From positions 992,001-1,056,000 of the forward strand of contig OX387605.1 in assembly GCA_947568835.1 (NCBI GenBank): a stretch of DNA of 64,000 nucleotides. The letters are read 5' to 3'. This DNA is from Protonemura montana. Its lineage: Eukaryota; Arthropoda; Insecta; Plecoptera; Nemouridae. The position numbers and the translations under genes were made by a program. Below the pieces are notes generated by a model. That model was given only the letters and a program-made list of their open reading frames with translations. It did not search any database and had not been told where the DNA came from. Positions 33,285-47,200 of the stretch are shown in pieces. The stretch's first letter is position 1. Each line of letters opens with the position of its first letter.

Positions 33285-34130
33285 GCTTCGACAAACAGCT
33301 TCTAAACAGCGCTCAACAGACTTCTTAGAAGCACTAGACAGGAAAGATGACGCAATGGGCCTCCTCTGAGACTAGAAAAAAGCGTTCGATACAGTGAATC
33401 ATTTAAAAAAATTGCGGCGGGTTGTTTTCTAATCAAAAAGATGATTGAAATTCCTAAACTCCCAAAAGCGTTAACTCTTTACTATGGTTATATCCGTGCA
33501 AGAATTCAATACGGTATTATCCTATGGGGAAGTACACGACACGCAAAAAGGCTCTTTATGTGACAGAAACGTGCCGTAAAATATTTGGCAGGCGCTAGCT
33601 TCAACCCTTGTTTTATAAAGATACTTGTGTGACCCATTTCAAGGGCTGCCTTGTTTGTATATTGTTTTACATGATTTTATATGCTAGGTACCAGGATAGT
33701 TTTAAAACACAAGATAACCAGTCAAGCGCGGTAATATTGGCAAGAGCAAGGACGTTAGGTGACCCTGGACCTTAACAAACCCAATATCAGCTGAGGTCAA
33801 CCACTAACCAACATAATGTACAGGCAGGGATAAAATTAAACAATGCGCTACCCTCTCATCGACGAATTATTAACGGCAAAGAATTCAAATGTAAATTGAA
33901 ATCATTATTAGTAGATCAATGTTTCTATACCTTTAAAGAATTCTGTCCTCATTATTAATAAAGTTTTAATACACGGCAAATGCCAATGACAGCCGCATTG
34001 TATTCTAGATTTATGATACTTATTATGTATGTTATATTATGTACTGTACATTACATGACGTCTCAACATCTGTAAAAGATCACTTTAAAATAAACATTTA
34101 TTATTATTCTTATTATTATTATTATTATTA
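33285..34130 (+). pseudogene. Decayed non-LTR retrotransposon fragment (reverse transcriptase remnants)
   Basis: Translations in shifting frames give KKAFDTVNH near 33375-33400, then YYGYIRARIQYGIILWGS near 33480-33535 followed by QKRAVKYLAG, the C-terminal LINE blocks. Stops and frameshifts are many. The piece ends in an (ATT)n tract near 34095-34130. Confidence 0.7.
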
Positions 34131-34134
34131 ATAA

Positions 34135-34895
34135 CCCCACTGGCGACTTTGAAAAAACATAGGAATTCCAGGAATTGCAAACAGATGGATTGAATCCTTC
34201 CTCAAAGACAGGAGACAAATCGTACACATTGCGGGAAACACAGGAAACGAATACTCGGACGCCCTACTTTTCATACTGCTGTCAAACGCCTTGCCAAACA
34301 GACTTAAATAAAATAAAACTATAATATTGTACGGCGATGACATCTCCTATGTAATCAGTGAAGATTACTGTCCAATCAGGCCGTGAAGGAAATGTGCGCT
34401 GACAGCAAAGAATTGAACCTGTTCTTGAGCGAGAAGAAGACGTTGTCACGAATAAAGTACAATAGCAGCCTCCTGATACAACTAGAAGGTTTATCCCTTG
34501 AAGAAGTCAAAGTAACGAAGCTTCTTGGGGTCATTATCACAAAATAATCTTGACTGGAGGCCTCACATAACCAAATCACACCGAACATCTCATCAGGACT
34601 TTTTCTGCTAGGAAGACTCATGAGAATTCCCACACGTGCCGCTGTTAAAATGGTATATTTTGCGTTCATCCACTCGGCCATCCAATACGCAATAGAACTC
34701 TAAGACTATTCTCTGCACGCGAGAAGATCTTTCACGCTTCAAAAGAAGGCGATGCGTATTTTATCCAACTCGAGTCACGGCCCCCGTGCAACGGTATTTT
34801 ACAAAGACTCTTGTCGCCCACTTTTTAAACAGTTGAAGATTTTAACTGTAACATGTGTGTATTTGATTCCTATCAACACCGTCCTAAAAATTGAT
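34135..34895 (+). pseudogene. Second decayed non-LTR reverse transcriptase fragment
   Basis: Broken frames give IANRWIESFLKDRRQIVHIAG, a degenerate GDD-like ILYGDD, SEKKT, VKVTKLLGVIIT and YFAFIHSAIQYAIEL. These follow the order of reverse-transcriptase blocks 4 to 9 with several stops. Confidence 0.72.
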
Positions 34896-34897
34896 GC

Positions 34898-35040
34898 CCA
34901 AACGGGTTTCTCCTCCTCCCTTCTAGGCTAGGTTAGGTTCATCATCTTCATCCACTCATTCACCGACGCCATTATACCAGTGCCGCATGGCCAGTTGTCA
35001 AAACATTGCGTCTTTAAACACCACAAAAATAAAATAAATC
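34898..35040 (+). mobile_element. SINE 3' fragment
   Basis: It matches the common SINE 3' region (cctcccttctaggctaggtt onward) and ends near caccacaaaaataaaataaa. Confidence 0.8.
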
Positions 35041-35212
35041 AAATATGAGCGATCGCTTATCACTAGTAGTGAAACCAGATGGCCTCCTACCCTCCATCGC
35101 CGACATCTCCGCGGGTGGGCGTTGCTAGGGGCGTTGCAAGGGGCGTAACCCTTGGCACCCACTGTTCACTGCCAGCGCCAGGCAGTTGGCAATTGTATGC
35201 TGAACATCCAAC

Positions 35213-35295
35213 ATGGACCAACGTCTACAGCTGCCGACAACGCTGCTGCTTTGGGCGCTGGCAACGCAGGTGCACCTCGTGGCAGCGCTTACACA
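35213..35295 (+). CDS. CUBN: Cubilin-like exon 1 (signal peptide)
   Basis: ATG 35213 starts [20 protein letters not shown], a basic start followed by a hydrophobic core ending near VAA. The donor aca ca|gtaagt leaves two bases (ca) that pair with the single a opening exon 2 to give Gln, exactly the residue expected before PSLAS. Confidence 0.8.
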
Positions 35296-38200
35296 GTAAG
35301 TTCCTCTGGGCTATCAAACAATAGGGCGTGGTCAGTTAAGTTAGCTAGATCACAAAAAAGATTAAAAAAAAGGAGTGTTTTTGCACTAATTATACACCTT
35401 TTTGCTCCCCGTAAAACCAAATTTTCTTGTAAGATCACCGAAGTTAAACAACACTGTGCTGAGTCAGGTATTGGATGTGTGACCATCATACACATGACTA
35501 GTTCTGTTCAGGAGAGAGGTTGGAGGGATGAAAGTTAAGCAACACTGCGCTGAGTCAGGTATTGGATGTGTGACCATCATACACATGACCAGTTCTGTTC
35601 AGGAGAGAGGTTGGAGGGATGAAAGTTAAGCAACACTACGCTGGGTCAGGTATTGGATGGGTAACCATCATACACATGACCAGTTCTGTTCGGGAGAGAG
35701 GTTGGAGGGATGAAAGTTAAGCAACACTGCGCTGGGTCAGGTATTGGATGGGTAACCATCATACACATGACCGGTTCTGTTCGGGAGAGAGATTGGAGGG
35801 ATGAAAGTTAAGCAACACTGCGCTGAGTCAGGTATTGGATGGGTGACCATCATACACATGACCAGTTCTGTTCGGGAGAGAGATTGGAGGGATGAAAGTT
35901 AAGCAACACTGCGCTGAGTCAGGTATTGGATGTGTGACCATCATACACATGACCAGTTCTGTTCGGGAGAGAGGTTGGAGGGATGAAAGTTAAGCAACAC
36001 TGCGCTGGGTCAGGTATTGGATGGGTAACCATCATACACATGACCGGTTCTGTTCGGGAGAGAGATTGGAGGGATGAAAGTTAAGCAACACTGCGCTGGG
36101 TCAGGTATTGGATGGGTAACCATCATACACATGACCAGTTCTGTTCGGGAGAGAGGTTGGAGGGATGAAAGTTAAGCAACACTGCGCTGGGTCAGGTATT
36201 GGATGGGTAACCATCATACACATGACCGGTTCTGTTCGGGAGAGAGATTGGAGGGATGAAAGTTAAGCAACACTGCGCTGAGTCACGTATTGGATGGGTG
36301 ACCATCATACACATGACCAGTTCTGTTCGGGAGAGAGATTGGAGGGATGAAAGTTAAGCAACACTGCGCTGAGTCAGGTATTGGATGTGTGACCATCATA
36401 CACATGACCAGTTCTGTTCGGGAGAGAGGTTGGAGGGATGAAAGTTAAGCAACACTGCGCTGGGTCAGGTATTGGATGGGTAACCATCATACACATGACC
36501 GGTTCTGTTCGGGAGAGAGATTGGAGGGATGAAAGTTAAGCAACACTGCGCTGGGTCAGGTATTGGATGGGTAACCATCATACACATGACCAGTTCTGTT
36601 CGGGAGAGAGGTTGGAGGGATGAAAGTTAAGCAACACTGCGCTGGGTCAGGTATTGGATGGGTAACCATCATACACATGACCGGTTCTGTTCGGGAGAGA
36701 GATTGGAGGGATGAAAGTTAAGCAACACTGCGCTGAGTCACGTATTGGATGGGTGACCACAGTGGTTAATTTGTAACGATCAAGGTGGGTTCGCTCTCAA
36801 TTGAATTCAGGTGCTGTTCTAGATCGTGTGTTTTCTTGGGGGGAACAAGGAAGCCGTGCCAAAAGTAAAAAAAACATTGAAAAAATTTCTATACTCTCGC
36901 TATGCTTTGTCGGCGCTGCCTGACAAAGGCTAGCGTTGCCTGAACTTAGCGAAGACCAACGAACGGCTTGGCGTGTTGGAAACGCTATGAATAAAGTATC
37001 CAATGCTACAGACCCCCTTGATTTTGGCGAGTTAAGCAATACGTCGTTAAGCAATGCGTCGTTAAGCTAGAAAAGATCTTCGGTTTGAGCCACCCCCTGT
37101 TAAAACTGTGGACGGATTGCTGATTTACTTGACTATTACAGACCGAGCCTTGCGTCACAGAATGGACACCTGCTGCTAGTGGCGGGCGAGGGCAGAAACA
37201 TCTCATTGACCACCAGTGGCGCCGGCTGCGTAAACGTCAACGGCGAGAACCTCGTGCTTATCGCTAAGATGGTAAGCTTTCCTTGGAAGCAACTAGTAGT
37301 GCACCCGCTCCCTATAAAACCAATTATTCTCGTTAGATCACCTAAGTTAAGCAGCACTGCCCTGGGTCAGGTATTGGATGGGTGACCATCATATACATGA
37401 CCAGTTCTGTTCGGGAGAGCGGTTGGAGGGATGAAAGTTAAGCAACACTGCGCTGGGTCAGGTATTGGATGGGTGACCATCATACACATGACCAGTTCTG
37501 TTCGGGAGAGCGGTTGGAGGGATGAAAGTTAAGCAACACTGCGCTGGGTCAGGTATTGGATGAGTGACCATCATACACATGACCAGTTCTGTTCGGGAGA
37601 GAGGTTGGAGGGATGAAAGTTAAGCAACACTGCGCTGGGTCAGGTATTGGATGGGTGACCATCATACACATGACCAGTTCTGTTTGGGAGAGAGGTTGGA
37701 GGGATGAAAGTTAAGCAACACTGCGCTGAGTCAGGTATTGAATGGGTGACCATCATACACAAGACCAGTTCTGTTCAGGAGAGAGGTTGGAGGGATGAAA
37801 GTTAGTGCAGTAACTTCACTCGCCTTGCTTATCAACCTCTCGACAGCATCGTTAAGCTGGAAATTAAGGTGACCTGGACCCAAAAAAATGTAAAAAAAAA
37901 TGTATTTATTTTTTTAATTGATGTCTTAGCTTTTGAAACATATCACAATGATTATTGTAGTATTATTATTAAAATAACACGAATTTTTTATTCAGATCGA
38001 TTCGCAAAACATTTAAAAAATATGGCAGCCACTTTTTGAATATTACAGCCAATTTTTGTTCATTTTTAAATCCTTCGTAATTCTGTTCTGATGAAAATAT
38101 CCTGATGATACAAATTTTAAATTGTTGCGCCAACATTCGTCATCGCAACTGCAGTGTTTTATTTCGCTCGGAAGTGTGGGAACCCCAGTTCTTCAATCTT

Positions 38201-41200
38201 GTCTTTGAATCTCTCTTCGATCGTTTTATTTGGTTTTGTTTGTGCCATATTCGATAATGCCTCGTAGCTTACGTTTAACGAAGAAGCAAAAGCAAGGCTT
38301 TCAGAAAAAATCAGTTTTCAAGCCTCGACATGTTGTAGTAGAGACCACCTCAAGTGTTCGAGTTACTGCTGCAGAAGCTAAAGTTGGGTTAGATAGGTAC
38401 ACGTGGTACCAGTCGCTCAATAATTTTTGGTTCAAATACTGCCAGAACGTTTGTGCTTTCACGAAAAATTAGGACAAATATCGTGCACAAATATGTACCC
38501 TATGAAAGAACTGCGATTATCTTGGCTCGCAGTTTATTTTGTATTGATAATAATAATAATTATTATTGTCCATTTGCATCATAAAAACATTATAAAGACA
38601 GTCATCAAATTAAAATTATAATTTACATTATACATTTTATACTAACTATGTAAAAATAAAACACACTTCAATGCATGGCTACTCAGAAACTGTCGCTCGA
38701 AATCAACCAGCATTTTTTAGAAAAACTATTTGAACTGGGTTTTGAATGCTAAGTAAAGGGCTACTAAATTTCCCGACGTTTCGTAACATATACTAGTTAC
38801 TTCTTCAGAGGTTTGAGCAGTCCTTATTGTTTAGGTATGGGTACGTTGTACAGGACACATATGAAGTGATAACACTAGAGGTACATTACGTAATGTAACT
38901 GCAATAATAGTTTTTCTAAAAACTTGTGCTAAGGATAAATTAAGTAGACATGAGTCTAAAAACCATCATCAACCAGCATTCTTTGCAGTTGTTCAGAACA
39001 ACAATTATTTTATTTTCAATTATTTTATTTTATTTTTTGGTTGTTCGAAAACCAACATGGTTTTTGGAAGGGGTACTCATGTGAATCCTCACTAGCCTGC
39101 TTTACACAAGAATTAGCAGAGGAGCTGGACAAAGGGGGGCAAGTGGACGCTATTCTGCTGGATTTCTCAAAGGCTTTCGATGTGGTTCCCCACAAGCTAC
39201 TCATTGAAAAGTTTGCAGCCATGGGATTGGACTCGCGGGTGGTAAATTGGATACAAGCTTTTCTCACTGGGCGAACACAGGTAGTAGAAGTAGGAAATTC
39301 GAAGTCCACACCCGCCCATGTCACATCAGGCGTAGTACAGGGAACGGTATTGGGACCAACACTGTTCATAGGATTCATAAACAGCATAGCTCAAAATACT
39401 GCTTCACGAGTCCGCCTCTTTGCAGACGACTGCATCCTTTACTCAGCAATTAAATGTAAGGCAGACTCAGAAAAACTTCAAATTGACCTAACCCAAATCA
39501 ACAAATGGGTACAAGAAAATGGCATGAAACTGAACAACGCAAAAACAAACATTATAAGTTTTACAAGAAAAAAAAAGAGTATCGACACATCGTATGTACT
39601 GGATGGAGCGCACATACCAAAAAGTGACTCTGTCAAATACTTAGGTGTCACTCTCACCCAGGATCTCAGTTGGAATAACCATATCACCAAAATGGTATCA
39701 AGAGCAAAGCGGAACACAAACTTCATCGAGCGAAACTTAAAAGGTAGCGCCCTGAAAACCAAGGAGCACGCTTACAAATGTCTCATCCGACCTACAATAG
39801 AGTATTGCTCAGGAGTGTGGGACCCTCACTCAGATGCACAAACACATTTAGTAGAAATGGTTCAGAGAAGAGCAGCGAGATTTGTGACCAACAAGATGAA
39901 ACGCTGGTCCAAGGCAAAGAAGAAACCTTGGACTAGTGTAACAAAAATCTTGGCGATGCTCCAATGGCCATCACTGGTTGACAGAAGACGCTCAGTCCGA
40001 CTACGGTACCTCTTCAAAGCCCTCTCTGGAGAACCGGCATGGAAAGAACTCGCAGAGCGTGTCAAGACAAGAACATTCGCTGGGAGAGGAGACCACGACA
40101 GAAAACTGTTTCTGCCCAGGTACAAGACGGACCTGGGTCGTTTCTCATTGATTGGCAGAACAATAAGAGATTGGAACAATATCCCCAGAAAGAAAATGAG
40201 TAAAATCAAATCTGCAAAAGACTTTTAGTTACCTACCACGAGTATTACAAAACTACTTAATCTAGTTTTCTAGTTAATCTAGTTTTTAAATCTACAATTT
40301 ATTGCAACCAACAGGAAGAAAAATGTGTTCATTCCATTTAATGTTTTCCAAAGTTGTAAATAAACTCCTATTCTATTCTATTCTATTCTATTCTATTCTA
40401 AATTAAAAATTTAATAAATACTTTCATTGCAAAATTTTGACGTTTTTAAAGTACCGTTGAATTAAATTCCTGATTTCCACGGTTACTTTTTATTTTCTAA
40501 ATCACTTCATATGTGTCCTGTACAACGTACCCATACAAGTTTCATGTCATTTGGTTTAATGTCATTTGGTTGATTATTTATTTGTTTTTACAAAATACAT
40601 TGTTAAACAATTAATTTAATATAATATATCAAATACTTTTTACAATTATTACTAAGCCTAGTAACTATTTCTAGGTGAGACAAACTAATTAAGAAATGAG
40701 TGATTGCTTGGCTGTGAATTCTCTGATGGAGTTCGGTGATAATTTAAGAAAGTGTTCTTTTAATCTTGAGTTGAATTTGGAAGTCTGTGAGACATTTAAT
40801 CTGATTCGGAAGGAAGTTAAACAATGCAATAGCAGCATTTTTTGGTAATTTTTCAGACAGTCGGGGTCTAAATAACTTAATAATATGACTAATTTCTTTA
40901 CCTCTAGTGTACATAGGGTTTATTTTCCTTTACACTGCCGTCACCTATAGCTCATGTCATAGTTTCATGTCATTTCCCCAATGAACCCATTCAGCATATG
41001 TGAACCTTGGTCCTGTTGGGCAACTTCGGGTCTTGTGTTAAGAGATTGCTTTCTGTTCAGGCACGTAATGCAAGCCAGACGGTGACTCGACTGCGCAGTG
41101 TCACGTGGCCTGCACTGGAGCTGAACGTGCAGAATCTCCTGGCTGCAGTCGAGGGACCTCGAGGACTCAAACGTCGTGTGGCGGTCATTGAAGAGGGCGT

Positions 41201-44200
41201 GGCCAATGGAACCACATCGGGGCCAAGTCGGGTGAGGACAACACAACCCTGCAGGGCAACGCCCTAGAAATAAATAGCAGGGAACTTAGAAACTATTTGA
41301 AATCTGAGTTGCAAAAGCTTGCAATGCACGGGGCATTTAATTATTATTACACTATAACCGTCTCCCCGATCTCCACCTATCGTGGGTGTTGCTCTAACCA
41401 ATTGAGCTACTTGAACCCCGATCTCCACCTATCGTGGGTGTTGCTCTAACCAATTGAGCTACTTGGACCCCGATCTCCACCTGTCGTGGGTGTTGCTCTA
41501 ACCAATTGAGCTACTTGAACCCCGATCTCCACCTATCGTGGGTGTTGCTCTAACCAATTGAGCTACTTGGACCCCGATCTCCACCTGTCGCGGGTGTTGC
41601 TCTAACCAATTAAGCTACTTGGACCCCGATCTCCACCTGTCGTGGGTGTTGCTCTAACCAATTGAGCTACTTGGACCCCGATCTCCACCTGTCGTGGGTG
41701 TTGCTCTAACCAATTGAGCTACTTGAACCCCGATCTCCACCTATCGTGGGTGTTGCTCTAACCAATTGAGCTACTTGGACCCCGATCTCCACCTGTCGCG
41801 GGTGTTGCTCTAACCAATTGAGCTACTTGGACACTGGCTTTTTGATACGATTTTAGTGTATTATAGTGTCCAGGTAGCTCAATTGGTTAGAGCAACACCC
41901 GCGACAGGTGGAGATGGGGGTTCAAGTCCCCGGTTGGACATCAATTTTTGAGACGGTAGCAGTGCTCAAAATAATAATTAAAGAGAATGATCAGCATTGG
42001 AGCCTTGTTAAGTCCTGGCTGGTGTTCTGCAGGGAGCCAACGTGGCTCAGCGCCTGCGTGTGACTGCTCTAACGCGGCGTGTGTTCACACTGGAGCGACA
42101 AGTACGTGAACTGCGTGCGCTGCTCACGGCCAACGAGTGTTCCAGCAACCCGTGCCGTAACGGCGGCGAATGCCAGGATAAATACAACGGCTTCGTGTGT
42201 CATTGCCCGGATCAGTGGAAGGTAAGCAAAGCAAATCAAACTTTTATTTGTATTGTATTGTATTGTATTGTATTGTATTTATTATCCCGTTGACTAGTAC
42301 ATTGTACATGGTATGGGTATCGTCAATGATTATGATTATGATTATGCTATGTGATATGATTATGCTATGATTATGCGTATGGTTAGAATAGAATAATTTT
42401 ATATGATCATATGATACATGTAGATGAGTGGTGAAGGATAAATGATGTTTAAATAATAATAATAATGATGGTATGGTTTTGGTGAATGATGGTGAAAGAT
42501 ATGATACAGATATGATACAGATATGATACAGTTATGATACAGATATGATACAGGGTTAGATGTTGGGAGGCTGGGTCTATGGTCTAGGTACAGTTAGAGT
42601 TTGGTGGTGGGATGGAGGCTAATGGGAGGTGTCATGATTGAGGTATTCTGAGAGGGTATAGAAGGGGTGTTGGATTAGGAAGGACTTAAGCTGGCTTTCA
42701 AACGATGTGAGGGAGGTTGAACTGACGATTGAGGCTGGGAGTTTGTTGTAGATTATTGTGCAGATGTAGTGGGTAGTGGGGTTGTACATAACAGGCCGGT
42801 CTGATTGTTAGGGTTGTACATTACAGCCCGGTCTGATTGTAAGGGTTGTACATTACAGCCCGGTCTGATTGTAAGGGTTGTACATTACAGGCCGGTCTGA
42901 TTGTTAGGGTTGTACATTACAGCCCGGTCTGATTGTAAGGGTTGTACATTACAGCCCGGTCTGATTGTAAGGGTTGTACATTACAGCCCGGTCTGATTGT
43001 AAGGGTTGTACATTACAGCCCGGTCTGATTGTAAGGGTTGTACATTACAGCCCGGTCTGATTGTAAGGGTTGTACATTACAGCCCGGTCTGATTGTAAGT
43101 GTTGTACATTACAGCCCGGTCTGATTGTAAGGGTTGTACATTACAGCCCGGTCTGATTGTAAGGGTTGTACATTACAGCCCGGTCTGATTGTAAGGGTTG
43201 TACATTACAGCCCGGTCTGATTGTAAGGGTTGTACATTACAGCCCGGTCTGATTGTAAGTGTTGTACATTACAGCCCGGTCTGATTGTAAGGGTTGTACA
43301 TTACAGCCCGGTCTGATTGTAAGGGTTGTACATTACAGCCCGGTCTGATTGTAAGGGTTGTACATTACAGCCCGGTCTGATTGTAAGGGTTGTAGATTAC
43401 AGCCCGGTCTGATTGTAAGGGTTGTACATTACAGCCCGGTCTGATTGTAAGGGTTGTACATTACAGCCCGGTCTGATTGTAAGTGTTGTACATTACAGCC
43501 CGGTCTGATTGTAAGTGTTGTACATTACAGCCCGGTCTGATTGTAAGGGTTGTACATTGAGTAATCGAAGTTGAAGACAAGTACGACGGTTGCTTATAAA
43601 GGACGCCCAGTTTGCGATCCCAACTTTGTCAAGTTGCCACTCACTTGAGTCCCGAGGTTGACCCAGAACGGTCACTTTCTAATCGGAATCCAAAGACAGA
43701 CTGATTTAAGTGTTTAATGAATACTAGCAGTACCCGCTGCCTAACAGCTGCAGTTGATGTTGAGGGTGTGGGCATTTTGGTTTAAACTGTCCACATTATA
43801 AACAATCCATACAACATCGACGACTTTCTCGAGTTTTCTTTGATGCCCTATCCAAATTCTCTAAAAAAGACCACAGCTAAAAGTACCATGCAATACCATG
43901 CAGTACTATAGAATTCCATAGAATAACATAGAATACCATAGAACTCCATAGAATACCATAGAATACCATAGAATAGAATAGAATAGAATAGAATAGAATA
44001 GAATAGAATAGAATACCATAGAATCCAAAGACAGACTGATTTAAGTGTTTAATGAATATAACCTATATCTGAAATGTAATCAATTTACAATAACAAAGAT
44101 ATTTAGAGACTGAAGTTTAATTTTATGTAACTATTATTGCCATCACTCGTCTGTGTTAAAGGAGAAGAAAACAAGCTCAGAGGTAAATCTGCCAGACTGG

Positions 44201-47200
44201 CTTGGGGCTTTGATAGATTAATTATAAATTAATTAACTGACATTAACGAACTGTTCTTCTGATCCGCAGGGCGTAGTCTGCGATAAGGACGTAAATGAAT
44301 GCGCTAATTTTGCCGGCACAGACCTCGGCTGTCAGAACGGTGCCACCTGCCTCAACAAACCTGGCACGTACGAGTGAGTAACAGACAGGAGGTTGATAAA
44401 CAAGACTAGGGAAGTTGCTGTACTAACTTTCATCCCTAACAACTTCACTCGCCTTGCTTGGCAACCTCTCGACAGCAACTTCACTCGCCTTGCTTATCAA
44501 CCTCTCGACAGCAACTTCACTCGCCTTGCTTATCAACCTCTCGACAGCAACTTCACTCGCATTGCTTATCAACCTCTCGACAGCAACTTCACTCGCCTTG
44601 CTTATCAACCTCTCGACAGCAACTTCACTCGTCTTGCTTATCAACCTCTCGACAGCAACTTCACTTGCCTTGCTTATCAACCTCTCGACAGCAACTTCAC
44701 TCGCCTTGCTTATCAACCTCTCGACACCATGGATTTGTGCAGGAATCCTGTTGTTCGCGTTGTACCGTCCTTCGGAAGGGACGTTAAGCCGGTGGTCCCC
44801 TTGGTCTTCGACAGGAGTAGGCTACGTGCCAGCACCGGGTTTCCCCTCCTCCCTTCTAGGCTAGGTTAGGTTCATCATCATCCACTCATTCACCGACGCC
44901 ATTAGACCAGTATTACCACTAAACCATCAGAATTATTACTACTATTATCATTATAACTGTATTTTAATAATATTACTTTTATGTACTATCTTGCCAATCC
45001 GTAACGGGATTCATGGCTTGTAAATGTTTATTTTTATTCAAGCCAATAAAGGAAATCAACAATGAAACTTGTCGCAGGTGCACCTGCGCCCCCGGATGGT
45101 TTGGTGTCCACTGCACGCGACGGAACGACGACTGCTCCCAGGGATCGAACCAGGACCTTTGCGGCCACGGCCTCTGCATCACCCAGGAGCCGAAGGGGTT
45201 CGCCTGCATCTGTGATCAGGTTCGTGCCTGGACCTGAACCGTTCGTGCCTGGACCTGAACCAAGAGCAGCAATGTTCACTTTGCACGGGAAGAATTCATG
45301 GCAACATCTTAAAATAGAACCGTTAGAGAGATAATAATATGTGGTTTGCTGATTCCTTTGCAAATACTTACTTCCAACCTGTCAGTTCAAACCTTAACAA
45401 AAACTATTTTAACTGGGTTTTCAATGCTAAGTGAAGAACAACTGAATTTCCCAACGTTTCGTAACTTGTACCTGTTACTTTATCAAGGGTAAAAGCAAGG
45501 GTTTACAGGTAAAAGTTACGAAACGTTGGGAAATTCAGTTGTTCTTCACTTAGCATTCAAAACCCAGTTGTGCTAGTTTTTGTTAAAACTAGTGCTAAGT
45601 TTACATCAAGTAGACATGAGTCTAAAAACTATCATAGTTCAAACCTAGTTTTTTGAAATGTAGTGAAATCAGGGCAAGCTACGTTGTGATGGCGACGTGT
45701 TTTTGTTGTGAAGTCCGCCATTTTGTCAAGTCTCAGCGTTGGTGTTGACAGTTGCTGTGATGTGATGAACTTTTTGCCCCAACAAAGACTTCTTCACAAC
45801 AGCACTGACATTATCAGGATCAGATCGCGTCCTAGAGCTCTTCACCATTCCAAGTCTTACCGTATTTTGAAGAAGCACTTGTCAGTTGATTGTTTTTAGA
45901 CTCATGTCTACTTGATGTAAACTTAGCACTAGTTTTAACAAAAACTATTTCAACTGGGTTTTCAATGCTAAGTAAAGGGCTACATTTTGTTTAGATGCAT
46001 TTAGGAAGCTTGAACCAGGTAATTGTTATAATTTTATGTGGTTCTTTTTTTATTGGAAAATTGTCAGGACTGCTCTTACCCTTGATAAAGTAACAGGTAC
46101 AAGTTACGAAACGTTGGGAAATTTAGTTGTTCTTCACTTAGCATTGAAAACCCAGTTGAAATAGTTTTTGTTAAGCACTCGACACTTTACTGTGGCGACG
46201 TGTTTTCTCTGTCAAGTCTAAGCCCGTTACCGTGGCGATGTGTTTTTGTCGTGAAGTCAGCCATTTTGTCAAGTCTTGCCGTGTGTTTCTACGCAGGGCT
46301 GGACTACGGATGGAGTCACCAAGGTGTGTTCTACCGACGTGAACGAATGCGCAGGCGCCAACCCGCCGTGCTCGCGCAACCCACCTGTCGCCTGCGTGAA
46401 CCTGCGCGGGTCATTCCGCTGCGCAGCTTGTCCAACAGGTAGCGGGCAATTGGCAGCCTTGCAAGGGATCGGGCATTGGATTTGTTTTTATTTTCCTCTC
46501 AACATTAACATAGTAATTGTGTAGGCATCATCAGTAATACCGTTGAGTGTAGGTTCTAGGTAGAGAAACAACGTCAATGTTACAGTCTCTGCGTGAAAGA
46601 TGGCCGCCAAATGACTACCTTTCCGACAAACATGCAGAGTACCGGAACATCACGTTAAGTGGAGCCACTGTCGTATGAAATTTAATTTCGATATTTCTCG
46701 TAGGTTACTCGCTTTTTAATATCGTTACATGTATATCAATTGTTGGGGTAAACATTGATGGAGATTTTTTAAGCATGAAAAGTCTCAAAAGGGAGTTAAC
46801 CTACGAGAATTCAAATAAGTACTTACGAGAATTCTTTGATATTGCTTGGTATTCGAAGACAGAACTGAACTTGAAAACTTGCTACCAACTCGCCAAATCT
46901 TTGTGGCTCAGTAGATTTTTGGATCAAATTTCAAATAAGTTGTCTCTGTTACTCCCAAGTTTTTTCCTAACCTAACTTTGATCGTACCTGCAGTGAACGA
47001 CGGTGGCACTTTTTATTTACCCTGGGTAACATGTCACAATGTTCATATCAAAAGTTGGTCTTTATTTGCAGTATACTTAAGTAGGTTGGGTTTATATAAC
47101 ATTGGGCTTTAGAAAAATAATAATAATATAATATTTATTTGTTTATTGTCATTTAGAACATATACACGATATTTCAGTCATTTTTTTAAAATTAAATGGT

